This document shows positions 10,850 through 21,644 of a stretch of DNA of 64,000 nucleotides, piece after piece. The position numbers and the translations under genes are program-made. Source of the DNA: Alternaria dauci (Eukaryota; Ascomycota; Dothideomycetes; Pleosporales; Pleosporaceae). Every line of letters begins with the position of its first letter. The first letter of the stretch is position 1. The notes beneath the pieces were generated by a model. It was not told the DNA's origin. It saw only the letters and a list, made by a program, of their open reading frames with translations, and searched no databases. The stretch covers positions 2,418,001 to 2,482,000 of the forward strand of contig NC_091274.1 of assembly GCF_042100115.1 (NCBI RefSeq), written 5' to 3'.

Positions 10850-13800
10850 ATGTACACTGCGCTCCCGCCTATCCTCAAGTCTGGAAACAGTTTCTCGAGC
10901 AACCGTCTTCAGCCTCCATTTCCCACTTCCCGTTCCCCATGCCCACGTTTCGAAACGCATGCGCCTGCCATGTCTGCCTCGCCCACAATATCCCATGACG
11001 CTGACAGTCCGACTCTCAAAAGGGCTTTCTCTACACCTAATTCTTCTTTCCCTTGCAAGAAACTCGAGCAGTCCTTCACACCCGGCATCCTCCAGCAGCA
11101 CGCTCGATATTATCCACATCGCTCCAACGACCACCCTTTACGCTTGGCAACACACACTACGACTCGGAGACCCAGCATGGTCCAGACGAGTGCGCGAACA
11201 TTCATGCCCATGCCGTCTTTCGGCGCTGTATTTGGGGGAGATCACCACACCAAGGGTCAGAATGGCGGCAATGTAGTCCGCCCTGCTACCAGTCCCAACA
11301 CCAACACGGGCGCACCCTTCTCCTCCTTCCACATTCACCACGACAGTCGCGACAGTACATCGACGGGCTCCTCTGACAACTCTCCGACCACAACCATTTC
11401 CACCATGGACTCGTCGTCTGTGACGGATCCCTCGCCGGGCGTGTCACCCGAATCACCCCTCGCAAAGACAATCGCGTCTTCATCTTTCGTCGCCGACTTC
11501 AGGTCTAGGAGGACAGAACCCTCCGCCGGAGACCCCGCAGCCGGTCCTTTCTTCGAACTACAACGTCCGACAACACCTGCGAAGAAGCCCCGGAATCTCA
11601 AGAACCTTGGTATCAACACGGCGTCTTCACTCAGCAACCTGCGCGCGCATACACCAGCACCCATCGCAGTCGCACCGAAAGAGAAGAATAGCTCGGCACC
11701 ACCATCACCGCTGTTCATCAAACCACCGACACCACCGAGGCGTCGACCATCGAACTTGAGTCTAACAATCTCGACCCCCGGCAGCAATGAGAGCAAGCCT
11801 GTACGACTGCTGATACCCTCGACACCGTCCTTCAACCGCCCACCCCTTCGTCACTTCCAGTCATCTCCATCGTTACCACTGTGTTCACCGAGTACGAACC
11901 CTTTGGGTGGCATGCAACTACCTCCCCTGCGTCCTGTTGCACCCAAGCCAAGTGGTCTTAGCGAAGTTCCCTTCGAGATGGAGGAAGAGGAGGATCAGGA
12001 ACCGAATTTCGATGTGCCGCAATCACGAGAGGAGAAACCCGCTGCATACCCCAACGGGCCTATTTGTATATACGAGTCTGGCGTATATCTCTACTTCGAG
12101 CCGACCGCTGTACAAGCCACGACTTTCGATGTCATCATCAACGTCGCGAGCGAAGTAAAGAACCCCTTCACCTCATCGACGGAGGAGTCTCAAAAAAACA
12201 TTGATGCCAGGCGCATAGATGGCCCCCCAGCGGAGAATGTTGACTTTGCTACCCTAGCGCAGCGGCCGAAGCAGTCGTTTGGTATGGAAGATAGCTCGCC
12301 AACCACACCCAAGGCTACAGCACCGGTCATGCAGACGATACAACCACGCGAGGTCGTCATTGATGGCAAGACATACAAGACACCAGAGTACATTCACATG
12401 CCTTGGGAGCATAACACAGATATTGTCCCTGACCTTCACAAGTTGGTCAAGATGATTGATGAGAGAGTGCAGCGAGGCAAGCGAGTACTTATCCATTGCC
12501 AGTGTGGTGTCAGTCGCTCTGCAAGTTTGATCGTTGCTTATGGCCTGTACAAAGACCCGCAGATGAGTGTACAAGAAGCATATGACAAGGCGAAGAAGCG
12601 AAGCAAGTGGATCGGGCCGAACATGAACCTCATTATGCAGTTGCAAGAGTTTAGGAACAGCTTACTGAGACAAAACGAAAGCCGCTCTTATCACAACCAA
12701 GGATATGGACGTCGGTCTGCCGGTCTGCCCACATCTCGCTCTACCGGAAACAAATACGACAGGGAATCTGATTCGGGTTCGCGAACTCCACGAACAGCAC
12801 CACTTCCACCCGACAGTGACATCAGCATGCAGCGGGCCAGCACAGGCAACATGATGGCGATATCTCCAGGTCCTCTATCTGCGCCCACTGGGGCTTTCTC
12901 GCCTGGGTTCCGTCGGTCCTGGGACTCTAGCCCAGCACACTTTGAACTTTCATCGCCACCCGTCCCAACGACAACACCCTATATTGATCCAAAGGGTCAC
13001 GTCGTGCCTATGGTGTCTGTAACCAACGATGACCTGCCAACCATCCAGACCGAAGATGTTTCCGACAACCAAGAGCTTTCAGAACCCAATTTCAGGCTTT
13101 CCGCTGTTCCTAACTTTTCACGTCAACTTCCGTTGCGGTTAAGCCAGAGCAATGATGAGAGCGCATCAATTGGAACAGAGGAGAGGCATCTAGCGCCTTT
13201 GCGACCATCAGGGTTCGAGTTCGAGCCACTCAGGTCCCCTGCCGTGGCGAGCTTCAACATACCCTCTTTCACTTCTTACGACACATCAGATTCCGAGGTT
13301 ATGACACCAATCAAAACCTCTTTTGACAATCCATGGCCGACAGGCTATGATATGGATAGTCAACATCAAGCGTCTGCGTATGAAGAACCCGAAAGAGACC
13401 ATAACGAGCGATTTTTCGCTCCTCTGTCGCCCCGCGCTACTTCCTTCGAGCTAGGACAACCTGCATCGTCGCAAGCTTCACATGGTGACGACCGTAATGA
13501 GGCGCATAAGATTACTTCTCCAGTCGCTTCAGAGTTTCCCAAAGACATTTTCGGCAACACGGATGCAAGCCTTGAAGATGAAATGAAGTCTCCACGCGCT
13601 GTAGAATTCCACATGACACCACTGAAGCCCAGGATAGCAGACGAGGATCCATTCGGCTTGACATCACCAACAAGAGCAGACTTCAACCCGTTCGACAGAC
13701 CGAGCATAGCGGCTATCAAGGACTCTGAAGTTGAGGATCGACGTCCATCCTTCCAGGCTATCCTTCCGCCTGCACATCAGACTTTCAACGGCTTTGCATC

Positions 13801-14401
13801 ACTCGATGGTACAGCGCAAACAAACGCCATCTTCGAGCCCCCTAGCTTCATGTCCATGTCCCCGCCAAAATTTAGCCAAGCAGCCGGACCACGCTTTGAC
13901 AGCCATAGCAATTCTCCCGAAAATCAAGCCTCGGCTCTCATCGACTCGGCGGCACCTGTATCTGTAGCGATCCCCAAGGCACCGGATACTCCCCGATCCC
14001 CTAGCGAAACCTTCCTCTCAACTCCCGCCAAGGCTATCCGAACTAGGTTTTCGTCACCGAACATGCGTGAACAACGGAAGTTGCACAAGCTGCAGACGGA
14101 GATCCAGTCAAAGCTCCCGAAGCCACCTGCTCCACAGCATGCTGCGGACGATATTGACGCAATCATGTCACCACGTGCAGAAGAGTTTACAAGAAATCCT
14201 TTTCACTACGATATCCAGTCTGGTGATGATGTGAGTCCGGTGTCTTCTAACGAGACAATCAAGGACGGACGCAACGGCCATGTCGCGTGGGAAGAACCAC
14301 TACCCCGGCAATGGACTCCAGAGAAGGCTGCCGTTGACCCTCGGAGTCCAGTCCAAACGGGCAGTAATCCCATCGTCCGCAACATCTGGGACGTACTATG
14401 A
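10850..14401 (+). CDS. Dual-specificity protein phosphatase, Msg5-like, very long
   Basis: One frame of 1183 codons. The catalytic domain is at about residues 405-610: KTYKTPEYIHMPWEHNTDI carries the likely acid region, and HCQCGVSRSASLIVAYGLYK is the P-loop (Cys550-x5-Arg with the family's His before the Cys). KKRSKWIGPNMNLIMQLQEF closes the fold. Flanks are long disordered Ser/Pro/Thr-rich tails, with repeated acidic-aromatic PRA(T/V/E)xFE-type patches in the C-terminal half. Fungal Msg5/Cpp1-type proteins with long tails remove phosphate from MAP kinases, so a MAPK target (cell wall or mating pathway) is likely but inferred. An in-frame ATG at 10970 (MSASPT) is an alternative start that would remove 40 residues; the first ATG is kept only because it is the longest. 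Confidence 0.88.
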   Translation: MYTALPPILKSGNSFSSNRLQPPFPTSRSPCPRFETHAPAMSASPTISHDADSPTLKRAFSTPNSSFPCKKLEQSFTPGILQQHARYYPHRSNDHPLRLATHTTTRRPSMVQTSARTFMPMPSFGAVFGGDHHTKGQNGGNVVRPATSPNTNTGAPFSSFHIHHDSRDSTSTGSSDNSPTTTISTMDSSSVTDPSPGVSPESPLAKTIASSSFVADFRSRRTEPSAGDPAAGPFFELQRPTTPAKKPRNLKNLGINTASSLSNLRAHTPAPIAVAPKEKNSSAPPSPLFIKPPTPPRRRPSNLSLTISTPGSNESKPVRLLIPSTPSFNRPPLRHFQSSPSLPLCSPSTNPLGGMQLPPLRPVAPKPSGLSEVPFEMEEEEDQEPNFDVPQSREEKPAAYPNGPICIYESGVYLYFEPTAVQATTFDVIINVASEVKNPFTSSTEESQKNIDARRIDGPPAENVDFATLAQRPKQSFGMEDSSPTTPKATAPVMQTIQPREVVIDGKTYKTPEYIHMPWEHNTDIVPDLHKLVKMIDERVQRGKRVLIHCQCGVSRSASLIVAYGLYKDPQMSVQEAYDKAKKRSKWIGPNMNLIMQLQEFRNSLLRQNESRSYHNQGYGRRSAGLPTSRSTGNKYDRESDSGSRTPRTAPLPPDSDISMQRASTGNMMAISPGPLSAPTGAFSPGFRRSWDSSPAHFELSSPPVPTTTPYIDPKGHVVPMVSVTNDDLPTIQTEDVSDNQELSEPNFRLSAVPNFSRQLPLRLSQSNDESASIGTEERHLAPLRPSGFEFEPLRSPAVASFNIPSFTSYDTSDSEVMTPIKTSFDNPWPTGYDMDSQHQASAYEEPERDHNERFFAPLSPRATSFELGQPASSQASHGDDRNEAHKITSPVASEFPKDIFGNTDASLEDEMKSPRAVEFHMTPLKPRIADEDPFGLTSPTRADFNPFDRPSIAAIKDSEVEDRRPSFQAILPPAHQTFNGFASLDGTAQTNAIFEPPSFMSMSPPKFSQAAGPRFDSHSNSPENQASALIDSAAPVSVAIPKAPDTPRSPSETFLSTPAKAIRTRFSSPNMREQRKLHKLQTEIQSKLPKPPAPQHAADDIDAIMSPRAEEFTRNPFHYDIQSGDDVSPVSSNETIKDGRNGHVAWEEPLPRQWTPEKAAVDPRSPVQTGSNPIVRNIWDVL

Positions 14402-16486
14402 GCAACGGTGCAAACCAACCAAACTCAAAACATACGCAGTGGATCTGTTCCATCTGCTAGTTTCTGGAGAATACGCCGTGCGCATATGATTTGGTAGTTT
14501 CGGCCGCCTTGTCGGAAATTACGCGACCTCACTCCGAAGGATCATCCTTTGCCAACATGAACTCGCGACGCCACCAACACTGAGCGCTCGACCTCCTGAT
14601 GGATGCATATCCCATTAGACAGCGTTACAGTGGACACTGAACGCGAAACATCACCGGTACCGTCGGCTGCCTTGAAGCCTGCGAATCGATTGAGAACACC
14701 AGTCCGTTTCCTTGTCTTATCAAGCATTTCCTATGTGTTAAAACTTTCTCTCTTGCAAGTCCGTATTTTTCACGGCTTTCCTTCTCGCATGTGGAGGCTA
14801 ATGCGCGTTGAATTACGCAGAGTAATGTTCTAGTTTCTAGTACCTAGTACCGCCATCCCTCCACATACTCACACTCCTTTTACACCGCTACTATAACTCT
14901 TCCCTCCGACAAACACTATTACTACACTCGCTGCACCTTTGTATATTTATTTGATCTCCTTGCCTTTACAACCTCTGTATCGATGTTACGAGCCATGCAA
15001 AGCGCTGTCCTCTGGCAGAAAGCACCCACATTGTATCTTGGGTTGCATATCCTTTTGTTTTGTTTTCTTGTGTGTATCTGTTTCGCTTGGCGAGCTTTGC
15101 CAGCGAAAGGCGTTGTCTGGATGGAGAGAATTTCCGAGAGATCTGGGCTGAACTCCAAAGATCGACTTGGGTTGAGCGGTCGAAATATCCTGGGGCTTTT
15201 CTCCTTTTCTTTTTTGTTTCTCTTTGTGGATCATATAAGGGTTCTAGGTGGGTGGAAAAGGCTATGTAAATGAATGGCACACACATATTCAACATGCTCG
15301 AGCTCATCACTTGCTGCTCCTATATCGCGTTGTGCATTCGAGGCTTATCGGATGGTAGCATTAGATTGCCTCTGATGCGGGTAATCTTTGTGAGAGCGCG
15401 TCTGATTATGTTTGCCGCACAGTCTATTACGAGAGCCATCAGCACTCCCGTATAATCTGGCCGTGTTATCTTCCACCAAGTCCGGCCAAGCAAAGGCTCG
15501 TGTTTTGTACTACACAGGAAGACGAGACTGACAAGGCTAGCCCGGCCCGAGACACGGCTGAGGTAATCTTGCTCATCTTACCTACATGATACACCTAAGA
15601 GCTTACATACGGCTTACTTGCATCGCGGTACAGCTTTGCGGCATTTAGAACAGTTTCTCTCTCTCTCTCTGAGAGAGAGATAGGGGGCGCGGCATTGCCG
15701 TTGAACTGGTTACACAGTTACGCACAAGCGCAATGGGTGTGTCACTCAACTCAATCATGAACGGGCGGGGCTGAAAGAGAGTACGGTGTGAGATTTGGGA
15801 ATGCAGGAACGTGTGTTGAGACGGGTAATGATGCTAAGAGTCAATTTACGTTTTGCAAAATCCAACATTAGAATGACAGGTTTAAGCACAAAAGTTTTGT
15901 TGACATATAAGACATGATTGAGTGACAATTCGTTGATTTAGGTCACATGATGCAGGTCACGATATGTATGGATTTATTCAAGCCATGGGGTTGATTTCTC
16001 TCAATGAGGTTACTACTTTAATCTATGTACTATGTGTCTCCTTGCATGCGCAAATATGCCAGAATTCGTGGTATCATATGTGTAAGCGAACGTATAAATG
16101 CAGCGGTGCCAAAGTAGAAAAGCGAATGTGGGATCCACCCGAGTCTTCAAAACATGAAGCATTGCTCAAGTCGAAAGAACGAATGGAAGTATCCAAGCCC
16201 AAGAACAGCTTCGATATGTGTATGCAATGTACAGAGATAGGGAGCAGTTTCCGAGTGGAAACAATAATAGCACAGAGACGTTCCTCAAACGCCAACGCAG
16301 CACTTGCGTGGAGTGAGTAATAACCATGACTGAAACCAAAATGAGATAGGAATATGAACCGTAAAACGCCAGGTAGAAACCAAAGTATGATCCCGACTGT
16401 TCATCCGATGGCCGGGAGGTTGGGGTATCCTGTGGCAATGAGATGCCTCTGTATTCGTGTTGGTATCTGTGCATGTTGACAGACTA
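14402..16486. other. Convergent spacer between phosphatase and J-protein genes
   Basis: About 2.1 kb between two convergent genes, probably including a long phosphatase 3' UTR. No convincing frame exists. A short CT/GA inverted repeat lies near 15660-15680. Nothing else stands out. Confidence 0.45.
15660..15680. repeat. CT/GA inverted repeat (hairpin)
   Basis: A TCTCTCTCTC arm and a GAGAGAGAGA arm are separated by a single T. They could form a short hairpin in either strand. It may be a microsatellite that happens to be symmetrical. Confidence 0.7.
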
Positions 16487-18280
16487 CTAGTAAACATATG
16501 TCGCAGTCCTGCCAAGTTGTGGCTTGCTAGCATAGCCCCTATCAGGGTCACCAGAAGATCGTGGTGCCCATCTGACGTCTTCGGGACCGTATCTACGGCT
16601 GTACTGAACATTTTCAGGTTCAATGCTCGGTTGGCGTACCCTGTGTCGGGGTGGAGATTCGCCGCTTATTTCGCCATAGAGCTTGGGTCGTCCTGAGCGT
16701 CCGCGGTCTTCACGACTTGGTGAAAGCGTGCGACTGGCATCAGTGCGGCTGGAGTCGGTGCGGCCTGGCATAGATGGCCGCGGGACAGTCTTGTATGCAA
16801 CAGGTTCTGTGGGACGGTTGGGGCCAATCGGGGGCTTACCAATCGGCGACTTTGAACGGTGTTGGCGGCTGGTGGGTTCGCGGACGACGTGGCGAGGAGC
16901 GGGAGGTGGTGCTTCTGCTGAAACGCCACCTCCAGCGACAGGGTAGTAGTATGTCTTGACGGTTGCCGGAGGTGGGACGGTAGGAAAGGCGTCTCTCTCC
17001 GGACTTGTGTATTTCTCAGGACTGCTGTAGTGTTCTGATGTCATGGTCTCGCGAAGACCAGAGGGTCCTCGGGGGGCGACAGACTCCTTCCTCCTTGAGG
17101 ACGAGGAGACGTGTGGGATGCTGTTGGGCATAGTAGATGATCGACTCAGCGACGGTGGCGTGTTCTCGGCATGTCGGGCTGACCTGTCTGTGTACGAGCG
17201 CGTAGGCATTCCACGTGCAAGCTCAGCCGGCGATGAACTCGTCTGCTTGAAAGTGGGTACTCGTCTTTCCTCGTATCTGTCGTCAGCCCACTCGACAACC
17301 TCGGGGATGCCGCGATCGGTGCGGTCGGTTTCGCGTCGGGACATGGAAGGTCTCTCCTTGCCTGGACGGGCAGACGACCTGCGGACAGGCTCGGGTCGAG
17401 CACTATCGCGTCGTTGAAGGCGGGGTTCGGCGGTGAAGTAGTCACGCGAAGACGCCCTAGCTGGTGAGGGACGGGATGACATCTCCTCTTCGACCTGTGC
17501 GCGTGACTTGTGCTGGTAGCGAAGCGCCTCCTGCTCCTGGACGCTCATCTTGCGTGCAGCAGGGACAGGTTGGGCGGCGGCGGCGCCAGCGTATCGGTTG
17601 TCTTCATAGGTTCGACGTTCCTCAGCCCTGCGCCGAGCAGCGTCCTCCTCGGTGCGGGTCTTGTAGGCTGCCTCGTAGCGCGCCTTCTCGTCAGATGACG
17701 ACTCGCTATCAACGCTAGTGAAGTTGCGGTCGCTTCGAGACTCTTTGGCACGCGTTTTCTCGCGCTCTGAGCGCGATCGATCTTCCTTGGCGTGTCGGGA
17801 GCTCTTGGACGACTCCTTCTCGCGAGTGGCTCTTGGAGCGGCAGTCGGCTTGGACGGGGTGCTGTGGTATCGTGCATAGTAACGCTCGTCTTCGTCGCGT
17901 GCGTTGGTTGGTGCGCGGTGTTCGGTGGTGTAGCGCGCAGGACCGCTTGCAGCAAAGGACGCACCGCCTGGCGTGGGAACATCGAAGCGTGCAGTCCTGT
18001 CGCGTGGGGCAGATGCTCTGCCGGCAGCTCTCTCGCTGCGCAGCTTCTCGAGCTTGACGAGTGCGTCGTACTTGGACCTCTTCTCTTGGTCGATGAGGCA
18101 CTCGTAGGCCTGCTGGATGTTGTGGAACTCCTCCTGCTTCTGCTCCTTCAGGGCGGGATCCGTCACCTTGTCGGGATGGCACTTGAGGACGAGTTTGCGG
18201 TAGGTGGACTTGATGATGGCGGCGTCGGCTGTGTTGTCGAGGCCGAGGGCCTTGTAGTGATCGGGCGTGGGCTCGTCCAT
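16487..18280 (-). CDS. J-domain (DnaJ/Hsp40) protein with disordered tail
   Basis: Single exon, 597 aa. The J domain is at residues 7-75: DHYKALGLDNTADAAIIKST, then YRKLVLKCHPDKV with the HPD motif at 35-37, then FHNIQQAYECLIDQEKRSKYD. The HPD triplet is required to stimulate Hsp70 ATPase. There is no zinc-finger region and no CTD, so this is a class C J-protein. From about 80 on the chain is low-complexity, rich in Arg/Ser/Glu/Pro, without membrane segments. The client and location cannot be read from sequence; the basic RS-like tail might suggest nuclear or RNA association, which is only inference. Confidence 0.85.
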   Translation of the reverse strand: MDEPTPDHYKALGLDNTADAAIIKSTYRKLVLKCHPDKVTDPALKEQKQEEFHNIQQAYECLIDQEKRSKYDALVKLEKLRSERAAGRASAPRDRTARFDVPTPGGASFAASGPARYTTEHRAPTNARDEDERYYARYHSTPSKPTAAPRATREKESSKSSRHAKEDRSRSEREKTRAKESRSDRNFTSVDSESSSDEKARYEAAYKTRTEEDAARRRAEERRTYEDNRYAGAAAAQPVPAARKMSVQEQEALRYQHKSRAQVEEEMSSRPSPARASSRDYFTAEPRLQRRDSARPEPVRRSSARPGKERPSMSRRETDRTDRGIPEVVEWADDRYEERRVPTFKQTSSSPAELARGMPTRSYTDRSARHAENTPPSLSRSSTMPNSIPHVSSSSRRKESVAPRGPSGLRETMTSEHYSSPEKYTSPERDAFPTVPPPATVKTYYYPVAGGGVSAEAPPPAPRHVVREPTSRQHRSKSPIGKPPIGPNRPTEPVAYKTVPRPSMPGRTDSSRTDASRTLSPSREDRGRSGRPKLYGEISGESPPRHRVRQPSIEPENVQYSRRYGPEDVRWAPRSSGDPDRGYASKPQLGRTATYVY

Positions 18281-20261
18281 GGCGGTGAAAGCGGGGGGGA
18301 GGGGATTATGTGTGCTAGCTGGGTGTGGGGTATCGAGTCTGTTTTATATGTGGTGTGACAGCAATGACTGCTTGCGACTCAGGCCTGGCACATGCGGGAC
18401 GCGGCCAGTCAAAGTCAGTGGATGTGGTGGACGGGCAAGCGAGCTGTGGCGGTGTTGGGCGGCCGGGCTTGTTTGTGTAGGCGCGGCGGGGGGGCAACAA
18501 AAGCAAGAAGCGATGGAAGACGTGTCGTGGGCGGGCGGCGTATAAGGAGAGTCGGGCGCAGAGGGTGCCGGTGGTGAGAGCGTTGGGCGAGTGCGGGTGT
18601 TCCTGGGCCGGGGGGTGACGAGGATGGCTGGTTTACACGCTGCTGACCTAAGGATTTGTGGGTCTGCTCAGGGACACACGGGCAAGACTGGCGGATCGAA
18701 GGCGGCCGAAGGTCGTGGCAAAGCGACACGAAAACTTCGGATCAAACAATCTGGACAAAGCAATTATCAAAACAAGCGGCGCGGACGAACAAGTCGGTGA
18801 CAAGAGTGAGGCTGTGCGATCTTCTTCTTCTCTTGCCCTCGCCCGTCTCTTAGCTGCCTCGTGGTTGCCCGGCAGCCGTCGATTGCGCTGCTTGGTGGAC
18901 TTGCGGTGTGGATGTGGTGGGTGCAGAATGCTTTGCGACGTCACCGTTTCAGCGAGGCCACAATGCCAACAGGTTCCCGCTGCCAACTGTCGGGATCGCA
19001 CGGCGTAGTCTGGACGCAAAGAATCGAAGAAGAAAAATAAACAGAAGACTCGGGCTTCGAAGAATGCAGCTGTGCAACAGAACTTGGGTTGGGAGCAGTC
19101 AGCCTGCACGCGTTTTGGGGGTGCAGTTGTGACTATATCAGGCTCGCATGCACAAGGCTTCAACAGCCGTCCTGGGAATCCCTGTGTCAACGAGGGGGAG
19201 GGGGATTACTGCGGTCTGGCTTGCACTTGTCTATTTGCACCGGCACGCTTCATCAGCGTCCACATGCATGCGCTATCGACACTATCCAGCTCTCGCCTAC
19301 CAAACTCGTCCACGGCTAAAGAGTCGTCACAGCTGCTCCTGGACCGTACTAGCCCCTCCGCTCTGAGCCACCATCATCGTGTCCCATCGCATCGCATCGC
19401 GCAAGCCGCTGTCCGTTGCTTCACATGAGCACGCTGCAGGTCGACCTGTCGGCCGCGGCGCCTACAAAACACCCTCTCCAATCACGCCCCAAGGCGGCCA
19501 CATGGCCTATTTCGACACTTACTGGCGGACCGCATCTGATAGGATCAACCCGCACAGCCTGCATGACCACAAAAAGCCCCAAGTGACCACACCATTGAGG
19601 AAATGCTCACCCAACCCCACTATGCCCATTTGCAAGACATGACGAATCCAGGTGCACAGATAGCGTACAGAGTGAAGCACAGAGCAGGCATCGAGAAGCC
19701 TCTCGTCACATTCGAGACGCAACCAAGCAAACTCTCTGCTTGTAGCTTCCGAGACACTGGTTGTACCTCGACTCAGACGACCGCAGTCACCGGGCACTCG
19801 GCACAGCTGCTGCACATCCTCCGCACGTCTTTCCCTCGACCATGCACCCTGTTGAGGGGGGAACATCCCTGTGTCTCGTCTCAACTCGGCTCAGGGCACG
19901 GCGGTTGCGTCGCAAGTCAGCAATTTTTCCATCTCATGCCATGTGAGAAGACACAGATTTGCTGCCCACTCGATCCGTCCCGACTGGCAGACGTTAGCCC
20001 GCGGCCTGAATGGACGATAAGATACGCTTATGCGGGGTGAGGCGGGGCACTACTGTATGTCACACCCAATCGTGACATGGTCAGCTCACAATCCGTCAGA
20101 AGCAGGTCCTCCTACGTGGTCTCCCACCATTGCATGCAACAAGTGACATGGCACACAATGTGTATTAAACACCAGGCAGAATGATGTCGGTGTTGGTTCT
20201 AGAGTCTTGTTCGCTGGTAGAATATGAGATCATTTGGGACAGGCACGCTGCAGTCTACCCG
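18281..20261. other. Gene-free spacer of about 2 kb
   Basis: The left end is the promoter of the J-domain gene; the right end abuts the 3' end of the phosphoesterase gene. Frames present show no family similarity. No RNA gene or repeat was recognised. Confidence 0.4.
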
Positions 20262-21644
20262 TCATCCCACATTAGCCCTCGAGTACACAGCACTTGGCTC
20301 ATCCGAAGAGCCCCATACGGGAAGCTCGACATCGACGACGATAGGCTTGTTGTACGCGACCGACGTTTTGCCAGCAACCCTCGGACCCAGATACGCGGCG
20401 TTGATCACCGTGGTCTGGCTACGCGCCACTTCCGTCCCTGACGGAGGCATACCCCTCTGTCCGTCTGCGAGATGCTGAGTAGCCTCGTCAGGACACCCAT
20501 GTCCGGTATCGCTCTCATCGTGATGCTCCAATCCAGCGCCCCCTCCAGCGCTTCCTCCACCTCCCCACAGCGCCTCACTGTCCCGCAGGGCAACATCAGT
20601 GAGGCTCGCTGTCGGGTCAAGCTTCTCACCCTCCTCATCTCCACCGGACGGGGGCTGAGGCCCCGTCTGATCCGGTGCAAACGACGCATTAGGCTGGCCT
20701 CGACGATGGTCGCATCGCGAGTCAGGCTGCAATTGACGTGTCAAGTATGCATGGTCGCTGCCCGAACCACGCCCTGCTCTCGCCCGCATCGTCGTCAAAT
20801 CGACTAGAGAAAGTTTCTTGCTCGAGGCTCCTGGGTCGTTCCAGAGCTGCACGCTTGAAACTAGGGTACCGCTATCCACGGTTGTGGGTTGTCCATGTAA
20901 CTGTAGAGAGCAAGATCTTCTTCGCCATTGTACCATCTCCACTCCTCGTCCACTGTGTATGTGTCCGCAAATGTTGAGCATCGGCCTCACTTGCTCTAAT
21001 CTTCTTAACAAGGCTGGGCATCCTGACCTTCCGTCTCTCTGTTGTCCGCTTGCTTTCACTCCATCGCGTTGGCCCTTTGGCGGCGTATGAGTAACTACTA
21101 TATCCACGCCAATGGGAATCTTGTTCCATACTTCCTCTGCCTCATCGGGTTTGTATTGAAAAGCCCAATCCGCCTGTTGCTGCTGCTTGGGCGTACATGG
21201 ACTTCCAAAGACGGTAAACCACGTTCCTCGTCTTAGAAGCCGAACCTTGGTAGACTCGTTCTCAAGGTAAGTGATTGATTTGGATTTCGTCAACAACTTT
21301 CTACACGCCTCTGTATCTTGAGGACTAGGCCATTTCCACTTTGCTTCGTTTTCTCGAAAGAACGGTCTGTCAAGTGTGATGTCGTGGTTTCCTTTTTGCG
21401 TCCGAGCATCAGCTGTCTCATCCTGCAAAAAATGAAGAGCACCGTTCTTCGTACCAGCAATCACAATCTTCGCCTCAAAATCTTGCTTCTCAAGCCATTC
21501 AACCTTTCTTTTCAATTCGGTATAGCTTCCTTGGTTCGTCAGGTCACCTGCGTGAATCAAAACGTCGCCGGGTGGCAGCTTGGGCGTCTGGTTGTGCGTA
21601 TCTGATATACAGACGACACGCGTTTTGCGCCGTGAAGTAGACAT
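20262..21644 (-). CDS. Calcineurin-like metallophosphoesterase (MPPED/239FB type)
   Basis: Exons 21455-21644 and 20262-21391 encode 439 aa. The 63-bp intron (21392-21454; donor GTACGA, acceptor AAAAAG) is in frame and stop-free, so the locus also reads as one 460-codon frame. Splicing restores the metal motif as VIAGNHDITLDRPFF. Other metal-binding motifs are SDTH (Asp15, His17), HAGDLTN (Asp34), VVTHTPPKG and CGHIHSGRG. The C-terminal block INAAYLGPRV, then YNKPIVVDVELPVW, is typical of the fungal family and confirms the 3' end. Between the two lies a low-complexity Gly/Asp/Glu-rich insert of about 140 residues. Substrate is unknown; relatives hydrolyse phosphomonoesters or cyclic nucleotides with a two-metal centre. 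No signal peptide is seen. Confidence 0.88.
   Translation of the reverse strand: MSTSRRKTRVVCISDTHNQTPKLPPGDVLIHAGDLTNQGSYTELKRKVEWLEKQDFEAKIVIAGTKNGALHFLQDETADARTQKGNHDITLDRPFFRENEAKWKWPSPQDTEACRKLLTKSKSITYLENESTKVRLLRRGTWFTVFGSPCTPKQQQQADWAFQYKPDEAEEVWNKIPIGVDIVVTHTPPKGQRDGVKASGQQRDGRSGCPALLRRLEQVRPMLNICGHIHSGRGVEMVQWRRRSCSLQLHGQPTTVDSGTLVSSVQLWNDPGASSKKLSLVDLTTMRARAGRGSGSDHAYLTRQLQPDSRCDHRRGQPNASFAPDQTGPQPPSGGDEEGEKLDPTASLTDVALRDSEALWGGGGSAGGGAGLEHHDESDTGHGCPDEATQHLADGQRGMPPSGTEVARSQTTVINAAYLGPRVAGKTSVAYNKPIVVDVELPVWGSSDEPSAVYSRANVG

Noticed and set aside
14966..15310. Frames with hydrophobic stretches on both strands near 15.1 kb
   Set aside because: T-rich sequence gives hydrophobic residues by chance; the position suits the 3' UTR of the phosphatase gene.
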